From Prochlorococcus sp. AG-673-M19 (GTDB lineage Bacteria; Cyanobacteriota; Cyanobacteriia; PCC-6307; Cyanobiaceae): DNA of 36,088 bases. A model generated the notes under the pieces. The model did no database searches, was not told the origin of the DNA, and worked only from the letters and a program-made list of their open reading frames with translations. The translations under genes and the position numbers were made by a program. Location: contig QCTP01000012.1 in assembly GCA_003211115.1 (NCBI GenBank), forward strand, positions 1 through 36,088, read 5' to 3'. Shown here piece by piece: positions 14,441-22,163 of this stretch; within the stretch, counting starts at the first letter, position 1; the number at the start of each line of letters is the position of its first letter.

Positions 14441-14593
14441 ATGAAACGCTTACTATTACTTACTCCTATATTCAAACGTTTTAAAAAGAGTTATTTTTTC
14501 TCATCACTTAATCAAAATAATTGTCCTGTTTATGATGCTGAAGAAATAAAAAAACAAGAACAAAAAGAAGCTATTACGAAATTATATCCATAA
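14441..14593 (+). CDS. 50-aa hypothetical protein
   Basis: Hand-read ORF (MKRLLLLTPIFKRFKKSYFF...). A basic and hydrophobic N-terminus precedes a charged helix (AEEIKKQEQKEAITKLYP). A strong terminator starts right at its stop codon, which supports a real short transcript. No family is recognised; it could be membrane-associated through its amphipathic start. Confidence 0.6.
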   Translation: MKRLLLLTPIFKRFKKSYFFSSLNQNNCPVYDAEEIKKQEQKEAITKLYP

Positions 14594-14618
14594 AAAAGGG
14601 CGTTAGCTACGCCCTTTT
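14594..14618 (+). terminator. rho-independent terminator, bidirectional
   Basis: A perfect 10-bp stem AAAAGGGCGT / ACGCCCTTTT with loop TAGCT directly follows the TAA of the 50-aa ORF. The A-run on the left and T-run on the right allow use on both strands. Confidence 0.85.
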
Positions 14619-14676
14619 AAAAGCTAGATCATCCCCATCACCCAGCTTACTAAAATAATAGCACTACATATGGTGT

Positions 14677-14889
14677 TTGACTGTAATATTTCTTACCTTA
14701 GGTGGGGTTGTATGTTTCTGTTTTATTTGCCATGATAGAAATCCCCATCACCTAGGCTCGCAAGGGTCTTTTTTTTTACCTAAAAATAATTCTAAAAAGC
14801 AGATTCAGATATTTTGTTTAGCTTTAAAAAACTATTTCCATAATACAAATATACTTCTTGCGGATAATTATTTCATTTGGCAATATTAG
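14677..14889 (+). CDS. possible small membrane peptide, doubtful
   Basis: A TTG-initiated frame of 70 codons. The first part (MTVIFLTLGGVVCFCFICHDRNPH) looks like a one-helix peptide; the rest is of low complexity and may be read-through after a lost stop. It has no ATG and no recognised family. Listed as a weak candidate at the left edge of the islet. Confidence 0.28.
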   Translation: MTVIFLTLGGVVCFCFICHDRNPHHLGSQGSFFLPKNNSKKQIQIFCLALKNYFHNTNILLADNYFIWQY

Positions 14890-15030
14890 TAACCGACTCC
14901 AAAATTGGCACATCAAACTTAGATGTTTCCCTTAATGGCCAGATAGAACTGAAGGATTTGAGATCAGGGTTTAAAATAATCTTCTTTCGGTTCAGCTGTT
15001 AAAAAGTTCCTACACACTTACCTATAGACA

Positions 15031-15813
15031 ATGAATATTATTAAGAAACTCAGGAAGCTGCCAGGAGATTCACTGAGTGTTATTCGCCGCACTCCGCCAC
15101 TTGTCTTTGCAATGGCTGTCCTATCTATCGGAGGATTTATAGGCGCTTCCACGATCCTTGTGAGAGGGCTCAGAATGGTTGAGAATTCCATCACTGTAAC
15201 AGGTGCTAGCACTGAAAGTTTTGAGAGTGATATAGCAAAATGGTCCGTTCAGGTGAGAGCTACTGGAAAGACTCAGATCGACTCATTCAACAAGCACAAA
15301 GAGTCATTAAAGAAAACTATGAATTTCCTTAAAGCCAATGGAATTGAAGATGGTATTAAACAGGAAGTTTATCTTGGACCGGCCAGTATAAAAGAATATG
15401 AAACCAAGCATCCCAAGACAAATGAAATCATAAGAACGGAATGGATTACCTATCAGAGTATTGAAATTCAAAGCAATGATGTTCATCGAATTCAAAAGAC
15501 CCACAGCAGGATAACTGAACTGCTTGGAGATGGTGTTTTTGTAAGACCGAGCTCTCCAGAATTCACATATTCAAAGCTTGCTGATAAACGAGTTGATATG
15601 CTCGCAAAGGCTGCAAAAGATGCACGGATAAGAGCCGAGGCTATCGCGTTTCAGGCAGGCTCAGAGGTAGGGGGATTGAAGAAAGTTAACACTGGTGTTT
15701 TTCAGATCACAGTTCCAAATTCCACGAGAGTTAGCAGCTGGGGTTCTTATGATACAACTACTATTAAGAAAGATATTACTGCCGTTATGGGAGTAACTTT
15801 CGCAGTTAAATAA
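15031..15813 (+). CDS. SIMPL-domain (DUF541) protein, membrane-anchored, atypical composition
   Basis: A 260-aa protein with one N-terminal hydrophobic segment (about residues 23-45, 'PLVFAMAVLSIGGFIGAST'), then the SIMPL/DUF541 domain: 'ITVTGASTESFESDIAKWSVQVRATGK' at the start and 'LADKRVDMLAKAAKDARIRAEAIAFQAGSEVGGLKKV' near the end. The domain is found in periplasmic or outer-membrane-associated proteins (BP26/OMP28); its role is unclear. The gene is much richer in G and C than its neighbours (one line I counted, 15061-15120, is 53% GC) and uses codons such as CGC and CTG that are rare around it, so recent transfer is likely. ATG start, no partner genes. Confidence 0.85.
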   Translation: MNIIKKLRKLPGDSLSVIRRTPPLVFAMAVLSIGGFIGASTILVRGLRMVENSITVTGASTESFESDIAKWSVQVRATGKTQIDSFNKHKESLKKTMNFLKANGIEDGIKQEVYLGPASIKEYETKHPKTNEIIRTEWITYQSIEIQSNDVHRIQKTHSRITELLGDGVFVRPSSPEFTYSKLADKRVDMLAKAAKDARIRAEAIAFQAGSEVGGLKKVNTGVFQITVPNSTRVSSWGSYDTTTIKKDITAVMGVTFAVK

Positions 15814-15818
15814 ACAGC

Positions 15819-15914
15819 TTAGGGAGACTTCTTTTTGCCTTTAAGAATCATCAATAAAGGTAGACCAATAAGCATAAGACTTCCATCAATTAATAAAAAA
15901 GTATTCAGGTTCAT
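15819..15914 (-). CDS. 31-aa one-helix peptide, translationally coupled
   Basis: Hand-read minus-strand ORF (MNLNTFLLIDGSLMLIGLPL...), one hydrophobic helix with a basic end (LKGKKKSP). Its ATG overlaps the TGA of the upstream 63-aa ORF in an ATGA junction, strong evidence that it is translated. Unknown function. Confidence 0.55.
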   Translation of the reverse strand: MNLNTFLLIDGSLMLIGLPLLMILKGKKKSP

Positions 15915-16102
15915 TCATCAATTCCATCGGGGGTATCCCAATTAAAGGGTATCCCTTTTTTAACTGGTTTTTTTTTCATATCGTCCATTTCTTTTCTGAT
16001 TTTGTTGTAGTAAGCCAACTCTTCTTGATCATCAGAACCCAGACTATAATTCATGGTCGCTGCAATATAGATTCTGTGCATTCGGTACGACGATAGCGGC
16101 AT
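15911..16102 (-). CDS. hypothetical protein, up to 63 aa
   Basis: A charged soluble protein; the core is 'DDQEELAYYNKIRKEMDDMKKKPVKKGIPFNWDTPDGIDE'. The start is uncertain: the track uses the first Met, but Met8 or Met17 are possible. It overlaps the 31-aa ORF by 4 bp and lies 35 bp downstream of the second methyltransferase on the same strand, so it might be transcribed with it. No family is recognised. Confidence 0.6.
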   Translation of the reverse strand: MPLSSYRMHRIYIAATMNYSLGSDDQEELAYYNKIRKEMDDMKKKPVKKGIPFNWDTPDGIDE

Positions 16103-16136
16103 TACAAAGACAATTTTTATTAAAGATATTCGTACT

Positions 16137-17264
16137 TTAATATAAAACTTTTTTTATTACTTTTGCCAAAATAACAGAAAAATTTGGTGGTACCGCATTC
16201 CCAAGCATTTTGAATTTATCAGTTCTACTCCCTTTAAAAACATAGTCATCAGGAAATGTCATCAATCTAGCAGCTTCTCTGACAGTTATGGACCTTCCCT
16301 GAGTTGGATCTGGATGAATATGCCTTAGTCCATCTTTATGAAGATGTGCAGGAATTGTATTGCTTGGTTTGTCCCAGTTAAGAACATTATATTTGTGAAC
16401 CGAAGATGATTTTGATGTATATTTTTCATATATTTTTTTTAGGGACTCAATAGATTTGAATTCATTTTTACCACTCTCAATATCTTCTGCGAGTATTTGA
16501 AAAATTTTAATATCTCTTTCATTATGAAATCTTGGCTCATGCTCACTAAAGGAACTTTCTACTTTATGAGAAATTCTATTGATTGATTTGATGGGCTTTA
16601 TTTTTGGCAAGTCTCCAATCGCATCCTTTACAGTTTTTATTTGTTTTTTTTCCTTTCTCATTTCGCTATAAAAGGAATCTATTTTATTTTTTGTATTACT
16701 GTAAAGATTCTTATTCACGCCGAAAATAATAACTCTTTTTCTTTTTTGTGGGACTCCATATTCAGACATATCAAAAACACAATCCTTTAAATTTGTATTT
16801 ATTGCATATCCTGATTCATTAAAACTTTTAGTAAGTTCAGAAATTAAATCGATACCATATGGTTTTGCAGAGAGCATTCCTAAAACATTTTCGAATATAA
16901 AAAAATCTGGCTGAATATTTTTTAGTAAAAAATTAAAAGATTCAAAAAGAAAATTCCTTGGATCTTCGCTCATATTATTTTCTTCTTTATTTCTTCCAGC
17001 TATTGAATATGCTTGGCAAGGCGGGCCACCAATAATGCCATTTATTTTTGTTGTTTTTTTTAAAATGACATTGTTTAAATAGTTTTCATATTTAGTAATA
17101 TCTTCATTTATAATAATTTCTTCAGGTGATGAGTTTTCCACTAAAGTTTTACAAAAGTTTTCGTTTATTTCTAAGTGAATAGGCACTTGAAATCCTGCTT
17201 TTCTAAAACCTAAAGAAAGTCCCCCACAACCTGCAAAAAGATCAATTACATTCAATTTGTTCAT
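16137..17264 (-). CDS. C5-cytosine DNA methyltransferase (second of two)
   Basis: A SAM-dependent enzyme that makes 5-methylcytosine in a specific DNA target. All key motifs are present in order (numbered from ATG 17264): I 'VIDLFAGCGGLSLGF', IV 'GGPPCQAYS' with catalytic Cys83, VI 'ENVLGM', VIII 'QKRKRVIIFG', IX 'REAARLMTFPDDY', X 'LGNAVPPN'. The 375-aa length is normal, so the gene looks intact. The track start is a TTG five codons earlier; I prefer the ATG right before motif I. Either way it overlaps the upstream methyltransferase (by 23 or 38 bp), so they are co-transcribed. Codon use is AT-rich like the host. Confidence 0.95.
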   Translation of the reverse strand: MNKLNVIDLFAGCGGLSLGFRKAGFQVPIHLEINENFCKTLVENSSPEEIIINEDITKYENYLNNVILKKTTKINGIIGGPPCQAYSIAGRNKEENNMSEDPRNFLFESFNFLLKNIQPDFFIFENVLGMLSAKPYGIDLISELTKSFNESGYAINTNLKDCVFDMSEYGVPQKRKRVIIFGVNKNLYSNTKNKIDSFYSEMRKEKKQIKTVKDAIGDLPKIKPIKSINRISHKVESSFSEHEPRFHNERDIKIFQILAEDIESGKNEFKSIESLKKIYEKYTSKSSSVHKYNVLNWDKPSNTIPAHLHKDGLRHIHPDPTQGRSITVREAARLMTFPDDYVFKGSRTDKFKMLGNAVPPNFSVILAKVIKKVLY

Positions 17265-18336
17265 AAATTTTCTCTGCAAGAACTTTAGCTAACAAAACTG
17301 GGACAGCATTACCAATTTGTTTATTTTGGGATGTTTTTGAACCATGAACCGTAAAGCTATCAGGGAAAGATTGAAATCTGCAGTTTTCTCTAACCGTAGG
17401 AACCCTATTGTAAAGATAATGAAAATGATTTCTATGACCTGTATCAATAGTTTTCGAAGGTTTTAAACTGTGATATCTAGACCAAGCCTCATTAAATTTC
17501 CTACTCTCTCCAACTCCTGGTGGTAGATCTTTATAGTTTCCGCCTTCTGGTACTTGACTAATTACATTAATGACTTCTTGAGTATGCCTCGTGGGTTGAT
17601 GATTTGTTAAAATTTTTGATCCATCTTTTATGAGAGTTTGATATAAGCTATTTTCATTTTTGTCGTAAACATTTTTTTCTGTTAAATCTGCAAGTGAAGG
17701 TAAGTCATCAATAGCATCTTTGCAATTTATGTAATTAGAAGAGTTAAATAAAGGTTCTGGAAATTCAAAAATTCCATTTTGTAGCCCAACGTAAAAAAGT
17801 CTTTCTCTAGATTGAGGGACTCCAAATTCTTTTGAATTTAGAATCTTGGCATTTACTGAATAGCCTATGTCTGAAAATTTATCTATTATTTCTTTTTTTA
17901 TTAGGCCTTTATATAAAGTAGCCATTCCTTTTACATTCTCAATTAAGAATGCTTTCGGTTTAGTTTCTTTGACTAAATCAAATAAAGCTTTATATAGTAT
18001 GTTCCTTTTATCATCAAAATTTCTTGGACCAGTAAGTGAAAATCCTTGACAAGGAGGTCCTCCAACAACAATATCAATTTCATTGGGTGGAATATGATGA
18101 TATAGCTCATCCATCCAATCTTTTTTATATAAATCAATATTTAATATATTTTTTGAGAGATTATTTTTTTTTGCAGTGAGTAAAGAATCTTCGTCAAAAT
18201 CTACCATACCTTTAATTTCAAATCCTGCCAATTTAAATCCCAGAGATATGCCCCCGCAGCCTGAAAAAAGATCAACTACTTTCAAAGATTTTCTATGTCC
18301 TTTTTGAAAAATTCTCTTTAAGATTTCATCAGTCAT
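17242..18336 (-). CDS. C5-cytosine DNA methyltransferase (first of two)
   Basis: A 364-aa Dcm-type enzyme with motif I 'VVDLFSGCGGISLGF', IV 'GGPPCQGFSLTG' (catalytic Cys96), VI 'ENVKGM', VIII 'QSRERLFYVG', IX 'RENCRFQSFPDSF' and X 'QIGNAVP'. All are intact. Outside the motifs it differs clearly from its neighbour, mainly in the VIII-IX interval that holds the target recognition domain, so it probably reads another sequence or the other strand of an asymmetric site. ATG start; divergent from the HNH endonuclease across a 322-bp gap. The pair plus nuclease suggests a Type II-like restriction-modification system. Confidence 0.95.
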   Translation of the reverse strand: MTDEILKRIFQKGHRKSLKVVDLFSGCGGISLGFKLAGFEIKGMVDFDEDSLLTAKKNNLSKNILNIDLYKKDWMDELYHHIPPNEIDIVVGGPPCQGFSLTGPRNFDDKRNILYKALFDLVKETKPKAFLIENVKGMATLYKGLIKKEIIDKFSDIGYSVNAKILNSKEFGVPQSRERLFYVGLQNGIFEFPEPLFNSSNYINCKDAIDDLPSLADLTEKNVYDKNENSLYQTLIKDGSKILTNHQPTRHTQEVINVISQVPEGGNYKDLPPGVGESRKFNEAWSRYHSLKPSKTIDTGHRNHFHYLYNRVPTVRENCRFQSFPDSFTVHGSKTSQNKQIGNAVPVLLAKVLAEKIYEQIECN

Positions 18337-18658
18337 ATTTAGTAAAGAACGATTTCTCTAAATATTTTTCGTCAAAAGAATAGATAAAGATTAATAGTGA
18401 AATTATTTATATTCAAGTTATTTAAATTAAAAATTCATAATTATCTTGATAATAAAAAATATGATCAATATTATGAAAGAACAGTTCGAGTGCTTATTAA
18501 GACATAACTAGCAGATTCATAATAAGTTATCCTTAATTTAAGTCGCAATGGTTTAAGCAAATAGCAAAAATATTTCCACTTAGAGAGTTAATAGACATTG
18601 GAAAAATTTATTATTATGTTTCATGACAAATAAATTATTTCAAATTAAATTATAAAAT
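18337..18658. other. divergent intergenic region of the methyltransferase/nuclease locus
   Basis: 322 bp without a plausible gene. I looked for a small helix-turn-helix controller (C protein) ORF and found only a 16-codon frame. It must hold the divergent promoters; no clear operator repeat is visible. Confidence 0.6.
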
Positions 18659-19615
18659 ATGGAATTTTTTATAAAAAAACTTAAATCAAATGAGAGTGGA
18701 TATTCTGGAAATATTCCTAATCGGAGGGGGAAATTCATCCTAATTCCTAAAGACTGTTATGAATTCTTTCCTCAGCACTCAGCCAAATTCCATAATGATA
18801 TAACGTTGGTAAATTTAATAACACCTCAAGGGAATATAATTTCACGAAAATATGATTGGCATAATGCGAAATATCACATTAATTCACGAGAAGACTTAAA
18901 CAGAGATCACGATGAAAAAAGACTTTATAGATCTAAATCCCTTGATAAAGATTTAGATTTAGACAGAGATGTGTTTTTTATTTGTTGTAAGTCAGATGAT
19001 AGTGAGGAATATAAATCTTTTTCAGTGACTGATTTAGATGAGAATTATGTTTATTTAAATGAAAAATTTAAAAAACCCCAAATTGTAAAAGACAAAGTTA
19101 TTGATAAGATTTTCAATACAAAATTTGAATCATTGAAAAGTTTTGATAAGAGGGTAATTATCGAAGAGGATATTATTGAATCTTTTTCTGATGAAAGACC
19201 TAGTACTGCAAAAGTTGATCTAATTTTATCAGAGGCTCAATTTAGAGAATTGGTTATGAAGGCTTATGGATCAAAGTGCTGTCTTAGAGAAGAGTCAATT
19301 GTTTATGGAGATAAAATAATTTTGGAAGCCGCTCATATAAAACCCAAAAGAGAGCCGCATTATGGGCCAAACATTCCTTCAAATGGATTAGCCCTTTCTA
19401 TTGATTTGCATAGAATGTTTGACGAAGGTATGTGGACAATATCTGAAGAGATGAAGGTTTTAGTTCATCCAAAACTTCAAGATCAACACTTACTTGGAAT
19501 TTATCAAAATAAGAGTATTTCACCATTAATTCCTGGGAGTTTTTATCAACCAGATCCTGAATTTCTAGAGTTTCATAGGAATTCAGAGTTTGGAAAGTTT
19601 GATAAAACTAAATAA
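18659..19615 (+). CDS. HNH endonuclease, probable restriction enzyme
   Basis: A 318-aa protein whose C-terminal third is an HNH nuclease: 'FRELVMKAYGSKCCLREES' (195-213), 'LEAAHIKP' with His226, 'NGLALSIDLHRMFDEG' with Asn242 and His251. This is the subtype common in restriction enzymes and defence nucleases. The N-terminal 170 residues ('NESGYSGNIPNRRGKFILIP...YEFFPQHS') are not recognised and would be the DNA-recognition part. Its position opposite two cytosine methyltransferases makes it the likely cognate endonuclease. ATG start, no frameshift, so it is potentially active. Recognition site unknown. Confidence 0.85.
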   Translation: MEFFIKKLKSNESGYSGNIPNRRGKFILIPKDCYEFFPQHSAKFHNDITLVNLITPQGNIISRKYDWHNAKYHINSREDLNRDHDEKRLYRSKSLDKDLDLDRDVFFICCKSDDSEEYKSFSVTDLDENYVYLNEKFKKPQIVKDKVIDKIFNTKFESLKSFDKRVIIEEDIIESFSDERPSTAKVDLILSEAQFRELVMKAYGSKCCLREESIVYGDKIILEAAHIKPKREPHYGPNIPSNGLALSIDLHRMFDEGMWTISEEMKVLVHPKLQDQHLLGIYQNKSISPLIPGSFYQPDPEFLEFHRNSEFGKFDKTK

Positions 19616-19896
19616 TTAATCAAAGGAGTCATTCCAATAAAGATTTCAATCAAATATCTTTTTTTATTCTGAGGAATATTTTACTTAATTTAATTCTTTA
19701 GAGTTATTGATATGGTTTTATCTACATGAGCCTTCGCCTGAAATTAAACAAGAGATTTTTCATTAACGTTAGAAATAATTTTTATTAATAATTATGTTTT
19801 GATTTCAACTCTAATTTGTTTATGTTTAGTTATCTGCAAATTTTTTTTATCCTTTCTAATCTCTTGGGAAGATTTGCAGGAGTAGGCTTTAGGGCT
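19616..19896. other. non-coding spacer before the tRNA scar
   Basis: 281 bp, AT-rich, with short unconnected frames. I see no gene or clear terminator here. The 75-aa track ORF that begins at 19816 runs through the tRNA remnant and is spurious. Confidence 0.5.
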
Positions 19897-19943
19897 ATGC
19901 CCTCTTGGGGACATGAGACCGAGACCTATCCCTTACCAAGAGA
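19897..19943 (-). pseudogene. degraded copy of the 3' half of tRNA-Thr (possible att scar)
   Basis: About 47 bp align without gaps to 20071-20117, the acceptor 3' strand, T arm, variable region and anticodon arm of tRNA-Thr, with roughly eight or nine mismatches (for example shared 'atgccctc', 'cgagacct', 'tcccttaccaag'). Similarity stops inside the anticodon arm. Same orientation as the intact gene, about 130 bp beyond its 3' end. This is what tyrosine-recombinase integration into a tRNA 3' end leaves behind. Confidence 0.75.
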
Positions 19944-20071
19944 AGCAATTATTTTAATAAGAAATAATTATGCTCTAATTTCTGCTCTAATTCGCTTTTA
20001 TTTAATGGCCTTAAAATTATTTTATTTTTTTGAATTCTTATAAACTCAGTTGTGGAGATACTTCTTGTTCA

Positions 20072-20143
<72 letters not shown>

Positions 20144-20154
20144 TGAAAAAAAAG

Positions 20155-20236
20155 TGGGCCGGGTTGGATTTGAACCAACGTAGGCAGAGCCAGCGGATTT
20201 ACAGTCCGCCCCCTTTAACCACTCGGGCACCGACCC
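20155..20236 (-). tRNA. tRNA-Tyr (GTA)
   Basis: The reverse complement gives a class II tRNA of 82 nt: acceptor GGGTCGG/CCGGCCC, anticodon arm GCGGA-CTGTAAA-TCCGC (anticodon GTA), a long variable arm (TGGCTCTGCCTACG region) and T arm 'TTGGTTCAAATCCAA'. CCA is not encoded. It is first in a two-tRNA unit with tRNA-Thr. Confidence 0.97.
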
Positions 20237-20337
20237 ACACTATTTGAACTTATCAGTTAATGGTCACTTTGTGTGAAAATGTTTTGGTTTTTTTGTTTCT
20301 TTCTAGATAGCATTTAAAAGAAAAGACTTAATTGCTG

Positions 20338-20778
20338 ATGAATATTTTATTGATAAATGGGCCAAACCTTAATCTTCTTGGTACTAGGGAACCTGATATA
20401 TATGGAAATAAAACTTTGAATGATATTGAAAATGATTTAACTAAAGTTGCCAAAGAAAAAAGTATTAATCTTGAATGCTTTCAAAGTAACCATGAAGGTG
20501 AAATAGTTGATAAAATACAATCCTCAGTTAAAAATATCAAAGGAATACTAATAAATGCTGGAGCTTTCACTCATACTTCAATTTCTATAAGAGATGCTTT
20601 AATTGGATCAAAAATTCCATTTGTAGAACTACATATCTCAAATATCTTTAGCAGGGAAGAATTTCGAAAAGAATCTTTTCTTACAGACAAAGCAATAGGA
20701 ATAATTAGTGGATTTGGTATTACAAGTTATTTTCTTGCTCTTGAAGGAATAATTGAATTTTTAAGTAGTAATAAGTAA
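20338..20778 (+). CDS. aroQ: type II 3-dehydroquinate dehydratase
   Basis: This enzyme converts 3-dehydroquinate to 3-dehydroshikimate in the shikimate pathway. It is a dodecameric flavodoxin-like protein of about 146 aa. The N-terminal '[21 protein letters not shown]' carries the catalytic Arg and Tyr (17 and 22 from this start). '[17 protein letters not shown]' and '[15 protein letters not shown]' supply the conserved Asn and His and the lid. The track begins at a TTG two codons upstream; the ATG at 20338 fits the family better. miaE begins at the next base after its stop. Confidence 0.96.
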   Translation: MNILLINGPNLNLLGTREPDIYGNKTLNDIENDLTKVAKEKSINLECFQSNHEGEIVDKIQSSVKNIKGILINAGAFTHTSISIRDALIGSKIPFVELHISNIFSREEFRKESFLTDKAIGIISGFGITSYFLALEGIIEFLSSNK

Positions 20779-21387
20779 ATGCTAGTAGATTTTAAAAGGC
20801 CCTATTCAAATATTAAATATTTATCCTCATTTTCTTCAGAAAATTGGCTAAAGCTAGCTTTATCGAATCCAATTGAGATACTTATTGATCATGCTCATTG
20901 TGAAAGAAAAGCTGCTGGAGTTGCAATTCAATTAATGTTTAGATATCCATCTGAACCAGATCTAGCAGAAGTTTTGAGCCCTATAGCAAGGGAAGAGTTA
21001 GAGCATTTTGAAAAAATACTATTTTTATTAAAGGATCTTGGTCATTCCCTTAAAGCTCTAAAGCCTCCCCCATATGGAGCCGAATTGGCTAAATGCATCA
21101 GAAAAGAGGAACCTTATAGGATGTTAGACAGTTTCTTAATAGCAGGACTTATTGAGGCAAGAAGTCATGAAAGATTAAGTTTATTAGCATTGAATTCTGA
21201 GTGCAAATCTTTCAAGTTACTTTATAAGTCTTTGCTTGAAAGTGAGGCAAGACATTTTGGAATATATTGGAAACTAGCAAAGACTAAATTCTCTAAGAAC
21301 GAAACTAATAAAAGATTAGAAGAATTATCTAATATTGAATCGGAGATCTTATCCCAAACTTTTGCTTTACCAAGAATTCATAGTTAA
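20779..21387 (+). CDS. miaE: MiaE-like tRNA 2-methylthio-isopentenyladenosine hydroxylase
   Basis: A ferritin-like di-iron monooxygenase that hydroxylates ms2i6A37 in tRNA. The 202-aa sequence has the repeated carboxylate/His ligand segments: 'DHAHCERKAAG', 'AREELEHFEKIL', 'IEARSHERLSLL' and 'ESEARHFGIYW', in a four-helix bundle. Length is normal. Its ATG directly follows the aroQ stop. O2-dependent; cytoplasmic. Confidence 0.92.
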   Translation: MLVDFKRPYSNIKYLSSFSSENWLKLALSNPIEILIDHAHCERKAAGVAIQLMFRYPSEPDLAEVLSPIAREELEHFEKILFLLKDLGHSLKALKPPPYGAELAKCIRKEEPYRMLDSFLIAGLIEARSHERLSLLALNSECKSFKLLYKSLLESEARHFGIYWKLAKTKFSKNETNKRLEELSNIESEILSQTFALPRIHS

Positions 21388-21407
21388 GTGAATTTTTTTA
21401 TTAAATT

Positions 21408-22163
21408 ATGGGATTTAAAAAAACTCTAAAAAATCTTTTTGGTTTTAAAACTAATCTTGCATCATTAACAGTAGTTGGGGTTGGTCCTGGAGATAGTTCT
21501 TTGCTAACTATTGCTGCAGTTCAGGCAATTAAAAAAGCAAAACTTATAGTTTTCCCAATTTCAAGTGATGATAGAAAGAGTTCATCTGCGGGAATAGTCA
21601 AAGACTATATCAAATTCAAGAAAAAAATACCCATTATTTTTCCAATGGCAAGGCAAGAATTTGATCCAGATCAAATCTGGTCAAGTGCTGTCGATATAAT
21701 TGTAAAATCTATTAGAAATAACAAATCTGTTGCTTTACTTTGTCTTGGAGATCCTTCTCTTTATGCAAGTTCCTCTAATATTTTGAAAATAATAAATAAT
21801 AATTATCCTGAAATAATCACAATGACTATCCCAGGGATATCATCTATCTCAGCAGCAGCAGCTTTAAGTAATTTTGATTTAGTTAAGAAAGGCGAGACTT
21901 TGATAATAAAAGAATGTCCTTCTTCTAAATTAGAATTAAAAGCTCTAATAATTCAGATAAAATTAAATAAAACAGTTTTAGCATTAATGAAAGTTGGGAA
22001 AAGATGGACTTTAGTTAAAGAAATTTTAGAAAAAGAGAAAATCATTAATAAAGCTTTAATCGCTTTAAATGTAGGGATGTCTGATCAACTTATCCAAAAT
22101 GCTTCGAAATATAATATGGATTCCATGCCTTATTTCTCTTTGATTTTGATAAGACCTAATTAA
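21408..22163 (+). CDS. cobI: precorrin-2 C20-methyltransferase
   Basis: A corrin-ring methyltransferase of the B12 pathway (CobI/CbiL) that transfers a methyl group from SAM to C20 of precorrin-2. The tetrapyrrole methylase signature 'TVVGVGPGDSSLLTIAAVQAIKKAK' is followed by 'KSVALLCLGDPSLYASSSNI', 'TIPGISSISAAAAL' and the C-terminal 'ALMKVGKRW'. 251 aa is usual. ATG start 20 bp after miaE; its stop overlaps the next ATG by one base. Confidence 0.92.
   Translation: MGFKKTLKNLFGFKTNLASLTVVGVGPGDSSLLTIAAVQAIKKAKLIVFPISSDDRKSSSAGIVKDYIKFKKKIPIIFPMARQEFDPDQIWSSAVDIIVKSIRNNKSVALLCLGDPSLYASSSNILKIINNNYPEIITMTIPGISSISAAAALSNFDLVKKGETLIIKECPSSKLELKALIIQIKLNKTVLALMKVGKRWTLVKEILEKEKIINKALIALNVGMSDQLIQNASKYNMDSMPYFSLILIRPN

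Noticed and set aside
14629-14685. Minus-strand peptide frame reading '...SAIILVSWVMGMI' before the 14.6-kb terminator
   Set aside because: It looks like a one-helix peptide, but an upstream in-frame stop leaves no ATG, GTG or TTG start.
14631-14752. 12-nt direct repeat 'atccccatcacc' at 14631 and 14741
   Set aside because: Too short, only two copies, and the flanks diverge; not enough for an att site or mobile-element end.
18337-18658. Controller (C) protein gene of the RM system
   Set aside because: Only a 16-codon frame is open; no helix-turn-helix protein can be read.
19816-20043. 75-aa plus-strand ORF in the track
   Set aside because: It runs across the tRNA-Thr remnant. Its 'MPSWGHETETYPLPREA' is simply the translated antisense of a decayed tRNA, parallel to 'MPSSGLEPETSPLPREC' from the intact tRNA.
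14600-20071. Integrase or transposase in the islet
   Set aside because: No ORF shows tyrosine or serine recombinase or DDE motifs; the only mobile-element evidence is the tRNA copy and base composition.
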